A stretch of DNA of 64,000 nucleotides, taken from Sneathiella sedimenti (lineage in GTDB: Bacteria; Pseudomonadota; Alphaproteobacteria; Sneathiellales; Sneathiellaceae). The notes beneath the pieces are model-generated. The model made no database searches, was not told the DNA's origin, and saw only the letters and a program-made list of their open reading frames with translations. Shown one piece after another: positions 46,429 through 56,146 of this stretch. A program made the translations under genes and the position numbers. The stretch spans positions 186,001 through 250,000 of the forward strand of contig NZ_JAFLNC010000003.1 of assembly GCF_017313765.1 (NCBI RefSeq). The letters are read 5' to 3'. Position 1 is the first letter of the stretch, and every line of letters begins with the position of its first letter.

Positions 46429-48156
46429 ATGGGAGCGAACATCGACGTTCTTGTTGTCGGCGCGGGTCCGACTGGAATCATCTTGGCAAATGAACTTCTT
46501 AGGCGCGGCGTTTCAGTGCGTTGGGTTGATGCGAGATCAAATCCTCTAGGTACGACTCGCGCATTTACAGTGCACGCGCGAACATTCGAAATGTTTGAGC
46601 AAATCGGCATAGCTCATAGATTTATGGAGCTAAATGCTGTCAGCCCTGGCAACCGGTTCCATATCGCGGGGCTCGATATGCTTGCTGAAGAAATGCCGGT
46701 TCTGGATTTTCGGAAGATTGAAGGCACCAAGTATAATTTCTACGGCAAAGTCAACCAACAACATATTGAGCAGCTTCTGCGTAGTCATGTGGAAGCTCAG
46801 CATAATTTTTCACCGGAATGGGATATCTCGTGCAAGTCTCTCAATCAGGATGAAAATGGAATAACGGTTGAGTTGAAACATGGCGATGGTTCTAAAGAAT
46901 TTATCACGCCAACCTACGTTATCGGCGCTGACGGAGTACATAGTACGGTTCGAAATTTCGCGGGCCTTTCTATGGAAGGCAATGCCTATGCCGACGGTGC
47001 ATCCGGAGATGATGACTATTTCACAATGTCTATGATGGACGTACCAATTGATGGATATGTAGGGGATGATAGTTGGATAAATTATCACTTCTCCGCCAGC
47101 GACTGGATGCTTATTACAAAACTTCCGGACGGTAACCATCGTGTCTACATCAGTGGTGGGCTAGAAAAAGAAATGTTGGCGACCGATGACCATGCCAGTG
47201 TTTTTCAGAAAGGTCTCGATATGTTTGTGCCTGGGGCCAGACTGCGTCATTCGCAACAGGCGACGACCTGGAAAATATACAAGAAGATCGCTAACGATTA
47301 CAGCACCGGAAATATCTTCCTTTCCGGCGACGCCTGCCATGTGCGCTCGCCTGCTGGAGGGCAGGGAGCCAACTGCTGCATGATGGATGCCTATAATCTC
47401 GGCTGGAAACTGGCCTCTGTAGTCAATGGTTACTCGCCGGACTCAATCCTCAAGACATATGGGGAGGAGCGCAAGCCCGTCGCGCAACTAGTCCAAGGCT
47501 ATGCAGAGGAGATGCATAACGTCTTATTCGATCATTCTCGCCCGTTGGAGGATCGTGTAAAAGATACCCAAGATACTGAATGGCACGACCGTTGCGTTTA
47601 CGGTATCTCGGGAATTTCGCACAACTATCGAGACACGGTTTGGATACCAGACGGTATGGCCGAACTCAAAGGCGGACCAAAACCTGGGGAGCGGGCTCCG
47701 AACGTATTGTTGAGCGATCTCCCGTTATTCCATATTCATGACATCTTCCATCATGCGAGAGCCACTCTTCTCTTGATGCCGCGTGACACAAATGAAATTG
47801 ATGCGGCGAAAACGCTGATGGCCAATATATCTCGTGACTATCATCATTCCGTTAAGCCGGTCATCATCAGCTCAGAACGCATCGACGGCATCAGCAGCGA
47901 TAGCTGCTATGTCAATGACAAGGATGCATTGCGTGAGTGGTACGGTGAAGATGCTGAAAGCCGCATGTTTCTTGTTCGTCCGGATATGTTCGTCGGCTTC
48001 GCGGGAGCCATGAATGAGACTCAGGCGCTCGATGCTTATCTCTCACACTGGTTCAACAAAACCGGAGCCGACCACACGTCGAGGCCATCTCAATCCGCCG
48101 TTTCGATTTCAACCCACGCCGTAATAGACGGCAGCGATGTCAATGCATCGGCCTGA
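46429..48156 (+). CDS. class A flavoprotein monooxygenase (PcpB/MhpA-like aromatic hydroxylase)
   Basis: A 575-residue FAD-dependent monooxygenase: dinucleotide-binding VVGAGPTGIILANELLRRG, DG motif YVIGADGVHSTVR and GD motif SGDACHVRSPAGGQGANCCM, then a C-terminal thioredoxin-like domain. Size and domains match aromatic-ring hydroxylases such as PcpB and MhpA. A GGGAGC site precedes ATG 46429. The next gene codes for a PcpA/LinE-type hydroquinone dioxygenase, so this enzyme most likely hydroxylates a phenol para to the existing OH to give a hydroquinone. The actual ring substituents are unknown. Confidence 0.87.
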   Translation: MGANIDVLVVGAGPTGIILANELLRRGVSVRWVDARSNPLGTTRAFTVHARTFEMFEQIGIAHRFMELNAVSPGNRFHIAGLDMLAEEMPVLDFRKIEGTKYNFYGKVNQQHIEQLLRSHVEAQHNFSPEWDISCKSLNQDENGITVELKHGDGSKEFITPTYVIGADGVHSTVRNFAGLSMEGNAYADGASGDDDYFTMSMMDVPIDGYVGDDSWINYHFSASDWMLITKLPDGNHRVYISGGLEKEMLATDDHASVFQKGLDMFVPGARLRHSQQATTWKIYKKIANDYSTGNIFLSGDACHVRSPAGGQGANCCMMDAYNLGWKLASVVNGYSPDSILKTYGEERKPVAQLVQGYAEEMHNVLFDHSRPLEDRVKDTQDTEWHDRCVYGISGISHNYRDTVWIPDGMAELKGGPKPGERAPNVLLSDLPLFHIHDIFHHARATLLLMPRDTNEIDAAKTLMANISRDYHHSVKPVIISSERIDGISSDSCYVNDKDALREWYGEDAESRMFLVRPDMFVGFAGAMNETQALDAYLSHWFNKTGADHTSRPSQSAVSISTHAVIDGSDVNASA

Positions 48157-48183
48157 TTTACAAATCCAAAAAGGGGAAATAAC

Positions 48184-49167
48184 GTGAGCAATTCATCCAT
48201 ACAAATACCGGAAAGTCCTGCAGTCGCCCTGGCCGGTCATCATCACATCACCATCGGCGTACGTAATCCGCAGGAGGATTTCGATTTCCACACCAAAGTA
48301 TTAGGCCTGAAATGCGTTAAACGCACATTGTTCTACGACGGCGCCACACCAGTATATCATTTTTACTATGGTAACGATCACGGTGACGAGAGCACGCTTC
48401 TTACTACCTTCCCATTGGAACATGTCGGCGTTGAGGCCGTTGAGGGCGTTGGTCAATGTTCCAACGTCACACTCTCCATTCCAATGCATGCCTTGGATTA
48501 TTGGAAAAATCGGATCAAGGAGCATGGTATGGATGTGACGGAAAAGGAATATTTCGGCGAGACCCACCTAGAGTTCCGTTCTCCGCATGGCATCAGGCTT
48601 GCTATGGTCGGTGTCGAGGATGATGGCCGTATGCCCCGGTCTGGTGGTCCGGTCCCCAGGGAGCTTATGATACGCGGCACCCATTCCGCCGGTGTTTCCA
48701 CCCGTGACATGGACTTCATGGGTAACTTCATGGAAGTAGCATGGGGGTCGCGCAAAGTCGGTGAGGATGGCAACGTTGTACGCTACGAGATGGGCGACGG
48801 TGGCACCGGAACTTATACCGATTTCTTCATTGAACCGAGCAGACCCTCGGGTAGTTGGCATGTCGGTCAGGGTGCTATTCACCATCATGCCTTCACCGTA
48901 CCTACCCGTGAAGCGCAGGATAAGATCAAGTTTTTCATTGAAGGGATGGGATTCACTGATTGCTCCGAGGCTAAGGATCGCGGGTATTTTGACTCAATCT
49001 ACGTGCGTACACCCTCTGGGGCATTGTTTGAGGCCTGCTGTTCACATGACCCGTCATTCCAGTGTGATGAGCCGTATGAGAGCTTGGGCACCAAGTTAAT
49101 GATGTCCCCCCAAGTAGAGCAAAATATTGAAGAGACTTTGGCGATAATTGGTAAGGTCGAAGGCTGA
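48184..49167 (+). CDS. PcpA/LinE-like hydroquinone ring-cleavage dioxygenase
   Basis: A 327-residue two-module VOC protein of the group that includes 2,6-dichlorohydroquinone 1,2-dioxygenase (PcpA) and chlorohydroquinone dioxygenase (LinE): HHHITIGVRNPQEDFDFHTK, VKRTLFYDGATPVYHFYYG, GYFDSIYVRTPSGALFEACC. The Fe(II) facial triad aligns with His21, His234 and Glu283. Such enzymes cleave hydroquinones next to one OH group, giving maleylacetate directly when that carbon carries Cl or OH. GTG start at 48184 with GGGGAA upstream. It follows the monooxygenase by 27 bp and precedes a Rieske protein and maleylacetate reductase. Confidence 0.85.
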   Translation: MSNSSIQIPESPAVALAGHHHITIGVRNPQEDFDFHTKVLGLKCVKRTLFYDGATPVYHFYYGNDHGDESTLLTTFPLEHVGVEAVEGVGQCSNVTLSIPMHALDYWKNRIKEHGMDVTEKEYFGETHLEFRSPHGIRLAMVGVEDDGRMPRSGGPVPRELMIRGTHSAGVSTRDMDFMGNFMEVAWGSRKVGEDGNVVRYEMGDGGTGTYTDFFIEPSRPSGSWHVGQGAIHHHAFTVPTREAQDKIKFFIEGMGFTDCSEAKDRGYFDSIYVRTPSGALFEACCSHDPSFQCDEPYESLGTKLMMSPQVEQNIEETLAIIGKVEG

Positions 49168-49230
49168 CAAGGTGAGCGCTGGGCTGTTCGACCAAAACGA
49201 CGGTCAAGCGTCTTTCCGTTAGTTTGCGCA

Positions 49231-49587
49231 ATGTCTACCTACCTTTGCCAAGCGAAAGATGTGGTGGAACGCGGGAATGGATTTGCCTTTCGAGTTTACG
49301 GAGTAGGGCGTATCTGGCCCGCTTTCCTGATCCGGTTTGGAGGTGAGGTCCGGGCATATCTCAATGTCTGCGCCCATGTAGGTCTGCGTTTGGAAGCGGG
49401 CACTGGGAACTATTTCTGCCGCGACGGTGAGCGTCTGGTCTGCAAATCTCATGGAGCAACTTACGCACCAGATACTGGATTGTGCACTGATGGTCCTTGT
49501 AAGGGCCTGTCACTCATTGCGTTAAATGTCGAGGAGCGGGACGGTCTGATTTTATATGAAGACAAGGACTACGAATATTATGAATAA
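49231..49587 (+). CDS. small Rieske [2Fe-2S] protein
   Basis: A 118-residue Rieske domain with both ligand pairs, CAH (VCAHVGLRL) and CKSH (LVCKSHGATYAPD). It has no catalytic domain and no export signal, so it is a soluble ferredoxin-type carrier. Its stop overlaps the start of the maleylacetate reductase gene, tying it to the pathway. Plausible roles are electron supply to, or re-reduction of, the ferrous dioxygenase, comparable to XylT-like ferredoxins that reactivate extradiol dioxygenases; this is inference. Confidence 0.85.
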   Translation: MSTYLCQAKDVVERGNGFAFRVYGVGRIWPAFLIRFGGEVRAYLNVCAHVGLRLEAGTGNYFCRDGERLVCKSHGATYAPDTGLCTDGPCKGLSLIALNVEERDGLILYEDKDYEYYE

Positions 49588-50647
49588 CTTCAACTATAAG
49601 GCGCTTCCATGGAACATCGTCTTTGGTGTTGGTTCGTTGCAGCACCTCCCCAGTAAACTGGATGATCTAGGATATAATTGCGCACTCGTTCTCTCAACCT
49701 CACAACAGGCTGATCAAGGACGAATGATCAGTGAGCTTCTTGACAATCGCGCGGCAGGGCTGTTTAGCGAGGCTGCGATGCATGTTCCTATGGAAACCGT
49801 CTATAAGGCCGAAGCCGAAGCGAAAAAAGTAAACGCAGATTGTACGGTTTCTATCGGTGGGGGATCAACTACTGGTCTTAGTAAGGCGCTGGCGTTACGT
49901 ATGGGACTACCAAACATCGTCATCCCCACAAGTTACGCCGGTTCTGAAATGACCGATATCTGGGGCATGACGGAGAATGGGCGCAAAGTAACCGGTCGTG
50001 ACGACCACGTAGTGCCTACGTTGACCATTTATGATCCGGAACTGACACTTTCCATGCCGGCCGCATTTACCGGAGCCAGCGGTCTAAATGCCTTGGCACA
50101 GGCGGTGGTTAACGTCGCATCTGCGGACGCCAATCCCATTGTCATGATGATGGCGTTGGAAGCAGTGCGGGCGCTTTCAAAGGGTCTGCAAAAATTGAAC
50201 AATAATCCGAACGACATTGAAGCCCGGTCAGCGGCGCTCTATGGGGCCTGTCTAGCGGGTGGATCGCTGGGTACTGGTGCGACCAGCCTGCATCATCGGC
50301 TTTGCCATACCTTTGGCGGCACCTTCAATACACCGCATGCGGAAACTCACACTATTCTTCTGCCGCATTGTGTAGCTTACAATTCAGCCGCGACTAAGGA
50401 CGGCACCAGACGCCTGGCTGAAGCTTTGGATGTTGAGAATGCTGGACTCGGTATCTTTGAGCTAGCAAAAACTCTGGGCGTGGTGACGGCTTTGAAGGAT
50501 ATAGGTATTACTGAGTCTGACCTTGATCGCGCAGCAGCTATTGCCACAGAGGTACCGGTTAAGAATCCGGAGCCGGTTAGCACCAAGCGGGTGCGTAAGC
50601 TCCTGGAGAATGCTTTTTACGGCCTTCCGCCGCAACCTATTTCATAA
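49580..50647 (+). CDS. maleylacetate reductase (iron-containing alcohol dehydrogenase family)
   Basis: A 355-residue enzyme matching maleylacetate reductases (PcpE/LinF/TftE type): [56 protein letters not shown]. It reduces maleylacetate to 3-oxoadipate with NAD(P)H and can dechlorinate 2-chloromaleylacetate. ATG 49580 overlaps the Rieske stop; an upstream ATG at 49556 lies inside that gene. The segment [12 protein letters not shown] replaces the usual NAxAHAVEALYA, losing a His and a Glu near the active site, an oddity worth testing. Confidence 0.88.
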   Translation: MNNFNYKALPWNIVFGVGSLQHLPSKLDDLGYNCALVLSTSQQADQGRMISELLDNRAAGLFSEAAMHVPMETVYKAEAEAKKVNADCTVSIGGGSTTGLSKALALRMGLPNIVIPTSYAGSEMTDIWGMTENGRKVTGRDDHVVPTLTIYDPELTLSMPAAFTGASGLNALAQAVVNVASADANPIVMMMALEAVRALSKGLQKLNNNPNDIEARSAALYGACLAGGSLGTGATSLHHRLCHTFGGTFNTPHAETHTILLPHCVAYNSAATKDGTRRLAEALDVENAGLGIFELAKTLGVVTALKDIGITESDLDRAAAIATEVPVKNPEPVSTKRVRKLLENAFYGLPPQPIS

Positions 50648-50661
50648 AAACCGAGACAACA

Positions 50662-52014
50662 ATGAAATCGATACCGCAAATCACAGCCGTAGAAGCTGCC
50701 AGTAAGATCAATTCCGGCGATGTAATGCTAGTTGGTGGTTTTGGGATGACCGGAAATCCAGTGAACCTCCTGCATGCGCTTGCCGAAACAGAAATTAAAG
50801 ATTTGACGTATGTGGGCAATAATGTCGGTGAGCCAGGCCTCGGTGGCGGAAAGTTGTTGCGAAATGGGCAGCTTACAAAAGCCATTGGGTCCTATTTCAC
50901 TTCTAATCGCGAGGTTGTCGAAGCCGCATTGTCGGGCAGTTTAGAGATCGACATGTTACCACAGGGTACTCTCGCCGAAGCGCTTCGCTCTGGAGGCGCT
51001 GGCCTAGGCGGTTTCTACACACCAACTGCAGTTGGTACAGACTTAGCTAAGAACCACGACACGCGCATTATTAATGGAAAGGAGATGGTTTACATCGAAC
51101 CCTTGCGTGGTAATGTGGCGTTAATCCGTGCCTGGCGGGCAGATACAGCGGGCAACCTGCAATATCGGATGACCGAGAGCAATTTTAATGTTGCCGCCGC
51201 GACTGCAGCCGATCTGGTAATCGCCGAAGTAGAGGAAATTGTATCTATCGGCACGATCCCGCCGGAGCATGTTCACACGCAATGCTGTTTCGTTGATTAT
51301 CTTGTACAGGCCAGTATCACCCCCGAAGAACTTGGTTCGTCTGCCTCTGTCTCGGAAAGTGTCGTGAAAGTAGACGGCATACGTATGGCTATGGTCGAAG
51401 CCGCTTTGGCTGAGATTAAACCTGGAGATGTAGTCAATCTAGGCATAGGCATTCCTACCTTAGTGGGGGATTTTATCAGCCCGGAAGACGACATCATTAT
51501 GCACACCGAGAATGGTATGCTGGGCGTTGGACCCCGTCCTGTAAGTGGTAGCGCTATGTCCTATCCCGTAAATGCAGGAAAGGTTCCCGTTACGGCACTA
51601 TTAGGCGCGAGCTATTTTGACAGCGCAGTGTCTTTTTCTATGATCCGCGGCGGTCATATTGATGTTGCCATAATGGGAGGGCTGCAAGTGGACGAGGCGG
51701 GGAACCTTGCTAATTGGTCAGTGCCAGGCAAGCCCCTTTTAGGCGTCGGAGGTGCCATGGATTTGGCCTCGGGTGCCAAGAAGCTCATTGTTGTCATGTC
51801 CCATTGTAATAAAGATGGCAGTTCCAAGGTTTTGCGTACGTGTAACTTGCCGCTTACCGCCGAGGGTGTCGTTGACATATTAATCACTGACCTGGCGGTG
51901 TTTAGGTTCGATAGAGGCAGCATGACTTTGGTAAAGCTCATGCCAGAGTTGACCTTAGAAGAGGTATCAAGTCGTACGGAAGCATATTTTAACGTTGCTC
52001 TAGAGGCACAATAA
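50662..52014 (+). CDS. fused 3-oxoacid/3-oxoadipate CoA-transferase (alpha-beta)
   Basis: A 450-residue class I CoA-transferase with both subunits in one chain. The alpha half has [13 protein letters not shown] and [18 protein letters not shown]; the beta half has the catalytic Glu in [11 protein letters not shown] and [10 protein letters not shown]-like [20 protein letters not shown]. It follows the maleylacetate reductase gene by 14 bp and would convert 3-oxoadipate to 3-oxoadipyl-CoA with succinyl-CoA. The thiolase needed next is not in the window. Confidence 0.88.
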   Translation: MKSIPQITAVEAASKINSGDVMLVGGFGMTGNPVNLLHALAETEIKDLTYVGNNVGEPGLGGGKLLRNGQLTKAIGSYFTSNREVVEAALSGSLEIDMLPQGTLAEALRSGGAGLGGFYTPTAVGTDLAKNHDTRIINGKEMVYIEPLRGNVALIRAWRADTAGNLQYRMTESNFNVAAATAADLVIAEVEEIVSIGTIPPEHVHTQCCFVDYLVQASITPEELGSSASVSESVVKVDGIRMAMVEAALAEIKPGDVVNLGIGIPTLVGDFISPEDDIIMHTENGMLGVGPRPVSGSAMSYPVNAGKVPVTALLGASYFDSAVSFSMIRGGHIDVAIMGGLQVDEAGNLANWSVPGKPLLGVGGAMDLASGAKKLIVVMSHCNKDGSSKVLRTCNLPLTAEGVVDILITDLAVFRFDRGSMTLVKLMPELTLEEVSSRTEAYFNVALEAQ

Positions 52015-52084
52015 AGGGTGTAACGGGCGTTCTAGAAGAGCGAAAACCGTCGATCATATCTAATCATTTCTAACTCGGTGTGCA

Positions 52085-52620
52085 AAAATGGCTTTGGCCG
52101 TTATTTTTATCTTTTGCAGTCGCAGAACAGGCGGATCTCATGTCACTTGTGCTGCATGTCGTTGATGCGGTTAATGTTCCTGTGATTGTTACAAGAGGAA
52201 TTTCTGCTGAACGTTGTATTGCAGCAGCGTTTGTGCTTGGCGCGACTAGAGTGCAAATTGCCACCGCCTATTTGTTCAATGATGAATAATTGGCCAATGA
52301 TTTCTACTGGGGAAAACTGCTTGCTGCGAGCGAGAACGGGACCGGGTTGACCAATGTGTGTTCTCGGGAAAGCCCGCGCTAGGTTTTGGGGCCCAGCTCA
52401 CCCGATATATCGGGCCAATCACCGATCAATCTATGAACTTCCCTATGGGATATGGTGTTCTTGCAGAGTTAAGGTAAAAACTGACGCCAAAGGATCTACT
52501 ACGTTTTAATCGAATTTGGCGGGGCAACCTGCTGTCTCGGGACTTCCTGAAACGGCCGTGCAGCTCACCTAACGCCTAATGGATGAAACTCAGAAACTGT
52601 TTTCGCGACTGTCGTCGTAA
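52085..52620 (+). pseudogene. nitronate monooxygenase remnant
   Basis: Several frames in a row match the C-terminal half of nitronate monooxygenase (2-nitropropane dioxygenase): VDAVNVPVIVTRGISAERCI and AAAFVLGATRVQIATAYLF, then LTNVCSRESPR, then IGPITDQSMNFPMGYGVLAE and finally LAGQPAVSGLPETAVQLT with RLMDETQKLF. Stops and frameshifts separate them, and the flavin-domain N-terminus is gone. It lies between the CoA-transferase gene and the tRNA-Phe end of the island. Confidence 0.7.
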
Positions 52621-52732
52621 CACGGGCGCGATATTCAGGTTGCCGTTCAATCACGACGCTTTTGTAAGGAATGATGTCCAAAGGCGGCAATGAACCATCG
52701 AGCAAATTATAGTGCGTCAGCACGCCAAACAT
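52565..52732 (-). CDS. short unassigned ORF overlapping the nitronate monooxygenase remnant
   Basis: A 55-codon frame beginning MFGVLTHYNLLDGSLPPLDI and ending VSEFHPLGVR, next to the tRNA-Phe gene. The composition looks protein-like, possibly the end of a longer gene cut by the island border, but I recognise no family and its 3' end overlaps remnant DNA on the other strand. It may be chance. Confidence 0.25.
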   Translation of the reverse strand: MFGVLTHYNLLDGSLPPLDIIPYKSVVIERQPEYRARVTTTVAKTVSEFHPLGVR

Positions 52733-52760
52733 CTCAACAGCTAGTAAGTATCTGAAGAAG

Positions 52761-52836
<76 letters not shown>

Positions 52837-52990
52837 ATATCGCGCTGCTTGCGCCGCCGTTTGGGCGAGGAAGCAGGGTTATAAAAGAAATAATTGGGGC
52901 TGTCCAGAGCTCTTGATCTAAAAATGCAGAAAAGTCTTCAGAGAATGTTTTTCGCATGAAAGAGGATACTAAGCACATGGAAATATGCTG

Positions 52991-53170
52991 CTATTCTCCG
53001 TCTTCATCATTGGCAGGAATGGTTTCTTCTCCCGGGATTACATATACCTCGTTAAACCATTTGCCGAGGTCCACCTGTTTACAGCGAGGCGAGCAAAAGG
53101 GGCGAAATTTGTGCACGGCCGGTTTGCCGCATTGAGGGCAGGGTTTTGCCGGTGTTGTTGCGTCTTTCAT
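52991..53170 (-). CDS. yacG: DNA gyrase inhibitor YacG, zinc-binding
   Basis: A 59-residue protein with the four-cysteine zinc motif: CPQCGKP at residues 11-17 and [15 protein letters not shown] at 25-39, followed by YVIPGEE. This is the full YacG consensus; YacG binds gyrase subunit GyrB and inhibits DNA binding. It follows the RNase G gene by 5 bp on the same strand, as is common in alphaproteobacteria. Confidence 0.93.
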   Translation of the reverse strand: MKDATTPAKPCPQCGKPAVHKFRPFCSPRCKQVDLGKWFNEVYVIPGEETIPANDEDGE

Positions 53171-53175
53171 TATCT

Positions 53176-54582
53176 TCAGCCTATTTTATAGTCGAGATCG
53201 GAGAGCTGCGCATTTGTTGAGATGACAATTCGCCGCGCAAGTTCCTTTTCCATGACAGTTTGATGGCGTCGCAAGGTTGATGCAAGGGTTTCGCCAGCCT
53301 CAATATTGAAAGTGGCCTGATGTGAGAAACGCACTTCATTCTGCAGGGAACGAAAAATGTCATTGAGAATTGTGGTCTCGGTTTTAACGTATCCGTTTCC
53401 GTCACACGACAGGCAGGATTGAGTGAGCGTTTCATGCAATGCGGGCCGGCCGCGCTTTCGCGTTATCTGCATTAACCCCAATTCAGTCATTCCGATTAGG
53501 CGCGATGGCCGGGGATCCTTATCCAGTGCGCGCTGCAGGGTATTGGTGAGGTGCTCTGTCTCTCCCTTGCCGTTCATCTGGATAAAATCTATGATAATGA
53601 TACCGCTGAGATTGCGAAGGCGGATCTGGCGGCAGATTTCAATTGCCGCTTCGAGATTGGTTGTAACTGCGGCAGATCGCGTGCCTGACGACTGGGTCTG
53701 GCCGGCAGAGTTGACGTCGATGATGACGGCAGCTTCCGTGGGTTCAATCGTAATATTTCCGCCTGATGCAAGCGCGACAGCTTTTTGAAGGGCGGTATCC
53801 AGTTCAGCCTCAATGTTCATCTCTTCGAATAGGGGCGTTTGCCGGTCCCAGAGGGTGATCTGCGGCTGTATACCGGGCATATGGCGTGTGATGTAGCCTT
53901 TCGTCGCGTTGAGTGCCGTGACGTTATTCACGATCACGTCCATATTTGCGGAGAGGAGACTTTTCAGGACACTTGTCAGGGGCGTTTTGCTCTGTCCAAG
54001 CGAGCCAGGCTTCTTCGCTGCTTTCCACTCAGTCAGAATTTCAGTCCACTCAGTGACGAGGGCGTCGACTTCCGCAGTTAGTTCTTCATCAGAGGCATAT
54101 TGCGCGGAAGTGCGGACCGTCAGGCCATGTTCTTCCGTGTGGTGTTCAAGCAGATTCTTTAGCCTGTTACGCTCCTTTGGTGCCTTAATGTTTTTCGATA
54201 AGACAACCTCCTTGCCGAAGGGTCGGTAAATGAGGTTCGCACCATGAATGGCAATGCGACATCCGAGTTGCAGGCCTTTATCGCCTTTCGCATCCTTTAT
54301 CACCTGAACAAGCAGCTTTTCGCCCTCATGCACCGCGCTATTAACATTCTTGGCGTCGCTCAGAATATCGCTAAGTTGTAAAAACCCGTCGTCCCCGGTC
54401 CCAAGATCAATAAAGGCGATATCCATGTCAGGGATAAGTTTTGCGACGCGCCCATAGTAGAAATCACCGACACGGGAGATGTTTCCCGGCCGCTCTATTT
54501 GCAATTCCAGAAGTTGATCGCCTTTCAGCAGCGCTGCGCGTGTTTCGAACGGGTTATCATCGATCAGCAGGGTCTCTCGCAT
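53176..54582 (-). CDS. rng: ribonuclease E/G family protein
   Basis: A 468-residue RNase G-type enzyme: N-terminal RNase H-like part with the inserted S1 domain ([23 protein letters not shown]), catalytic DNase I-like domain ([29 protein letters not shown]) and the Zn-link cysteines ([11 protein letters not shown]). It lacks the long C-terminal scaffold of RNase E. ATG 54582 overlaps the maf stop (TGATG); a GTG sits one codon earlier. It processes rRNA and mRNA in the cytoplasm. Confidence 0.92.
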   Translation of the reverse strand: MRETLLIDDNPFETRAALLKGDQLLELQIERPGNISRVGDFYYGRVAKLIPDMDIAFIDLGTGDDGFLQLSDILSDAKNVNSAVHEGEKLLVQVIKDAKGDKGLQLGCRIAIHGANLIYRPFGKEVVLSKNIKAPKERNRLKNLLEHHTEEHGLTVRTSAQYASDEELTAEVDALVTEWTEILTEWKAAKKPGSLGQSKTPLTSVLKSLLSANMDVIVNNVTALNATKGYITRHMPGIQPQITLWDRQTPLFEEMNIEAELDTALQKAVALASGGNITIEPTEAAVIIDVNSAGQTQSSGTRSAAVTTNLEAAIEICRQIRLRNLSGIIIIDFIQMNGKGETEHLTNTLQRALDKDPRPSRLIGMTELGLMQITRKRGRPALHETLTQSCLSCDGNGYVKTETTILNDIFRSLQNEVRFSHQATFNIEAGETLASTLRRHQTVMEKELARRIVISTNAQLSDLDYKIG

Positions 54583-55253
54583 CACTCCCGGTCCGTCCAG
54601 ATCGGATAACCATTGCCCTGAAGCAGATTTGCGACTTCAAAAAGGGGCAGACCAACGACGTTGCTGTAGGATCCTTGAATTTGTCGGATAAGGGCGGCGG
54701 CGCGTCCCTGAATGGCATATCCACCGGCCTTGCCGTGCCATTCATCTGAAGCGATATAGGCGTTGATCTCAGAGATATCCAGCGCCTTGAAGATTACTGA
54801 TGTCGAGACGACACGAGCGATCCTTTTGCCAGCCGGCGTTATCAGGGTGATGCCCGTATGTACCTGATGTCGGCGGCCGGACAGCAGGGACAAGTAAGCG
54901 CGTGCCTCTACTGCTGTTTCAGCTTTGCCAAGCGCCCTGCGTCCGACTGCAACCACCGTATCCGCAGAAAGTAGAAATGCGTTCTGATGTCGGTCGACGA
55001 CTGCTTCCGCTTTTTCCCTGGCAAGACGCAAGGCGAGATCGCGGGGAAGCTCCTTTGCCGCCGCTGTTTCGTCTATGTCTGCCGGATCAACTGAGTCTGG
55101 CCTGACCCCGATCTGCTCGAGCAGCGCAAGGCGACGAGGCGAGGCAGAGGCTAGGACAAGAGGAGGGTCAATGGGTGAGGAGGGCGGCTCGGTCTCTTTG
55201 CCTCGCTCTGCTACCGTCCCGGTAGACTTGGGGAGGTCTGTTCGGTCACCCAT
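54582..55253 (-). CDS. maf: Maf-like nucleoside triphosphate pyrophosphatase
   Basis: A protein of up to 223 residues with the Maf signature PPLVLASASPRRLALLEQIG, LSADTVVAVGRRALGKAETA and GGYAIQGRAAALI. Members hydrolyse dTTP/UTP or modified nucleotides for housecleaning. The first 30 residues (MGDRTDLPKSTGTVAERGKE...) are unusual and may be untranslated; a later start near the LVLASASPRR motif is possible. Located between infA and rng on the same strand. Confidence 0.9.
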   Translation of the reverse strand: MGDRTDLPKSTGTVAERGKETEPPSSPIDPPLVLASASPRRLALLEQIGVRPDSVDPADIDETAAAKELPRDLALRLAREKAEAVVDRHQNAFLLSADTVVAVGRRALGKAETAVEARAYLSLLSGRRHQVHTGITLITPAGKRIARVVSTSVIFKALDISEINAYIASDEWHGKAGGYAIQGRAAALIRQIQGSYSNVVGLPLFEVANLLQGNGYPIWTDRE

Positions 55254-55264
55254 AAATGATTACC

Positions 55265-55483
55265 TTACTTGTAACGGAAGGTAATGCGGCCTTTGGTCAG
55301 GTCATAAGGTGTCATTTCAACGGTGACTTTGTCGCCCGCCAATACACGAATGCGATGTTTGCGCATTTTGCCCGCAGTGTGGGCCAATACTTCGTGGTCA
55401 TTTTCCAGAACGACGCGGAACATTGCGTTGGGCAACAGCTCCGTAACGGTTCCTTCAAATTCCAATAGTTCTTCTTTCGCCAT
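55265..55483 (-). CDS. infA: translation initiation factor IF-1
   Basis: A 72-residue OB-fold protein identical in layout to IF-1: [60 protein letters not shown] and a C-terminal KGRITFRYK. It blocks the ribosomal A site during initiation. It precedes maf by 11 bp. Confidence 0.97.
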   Translation of the reverse strand: MAKEELLEFEGTVTELLPNAMFRVVLENDHEVLAHTAGKMRKHRIRVLAGDKVTVEMTPYDLTKGRITFRYK

Positions 55484-55626
55484 AAAATCCTATTCCAGTA
55501 GTTTCGGATGCTGCAAAATAAAGGGCAGACCAACTAAAAAGCAAGCATTTCCTTGTAGGAGATAGGTAAAAACCTGAAAAAACAAGGTTGTTTGGGCCAA
55601 TTCGCAACAGAACGGACACGAAATTC

Positions 55627-56088
55627 CTATACCCGCGGTGCCGGACCCGTTCTAAACCTCGCTTTAATTTTTTCATACAGGTCATCCCGTGTATGACGAT
55701 AGGCATTCAGCCGCATTTCACGGTTCCCCTCAGTGACCGACGGATCAATAATGTTCCAGAATTCCGTTTCGCAGGCTGTCGCACGGGTCATTTCTTCCGC
55801 CTTCTTGTGGGCTTCCTGGGAGAGGGAGATAATCATGTCGAATGAACTATCTTCCAGGTCATCGAAGTTCTTCGCAACATGCTTGGATGCATCGAGGCCG
55901 ATTTCGTCCAGGACTTCAATCGCGAAGCCATCGACACTCTTCGCGCGGACCCCGACGCTATCCACATAGACGGCATGGCCATACAGGCTCTTCATAATAT
56001 TCTCCGCCATGACCGACCGAATACTATTGTGGGTGCAGGCAAAAAGGACGCTGCCCGGCATGCTGTCGCTGAAAGGTAATGCACTCAT
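55627..56088 (-). CDS. low-molecular-weight protein tyrosine phosphatase family protein
   Basis: A 153-residue protein with the P-loop CTHNSIRS (CX5R) near the N-terminus and the general-acid Asp in WNIIDPSVTEG. Related proteins are phosphatases or arsenate reductases; the alphaproteobacterial copies next to hisD, UPF0262 and infA are usually annotated as phosphatases. It is co-oriented with its neighbours. Confidence 0.88.
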   Translation of the reverse strand: MSALPFSDSMPGSVLFACTHNSIRSVMAENIMKSLYGHAVYVDSVGVRAKSVDGFAIEVLDEIGLDASKHVAKNFDDLEDSSFDMIISLSQEAHKKAEEMTRATACETEFWNIIDPSVTEGNREMRLNAYRHTRDDLYEKIKARFRTGPAPRV

Positions 56089-56146
56089 GTGGTTTCACGC
56101 GCCACAATAATGGCGTGGAGAGGAGCAATATCGACGGATATCATTT

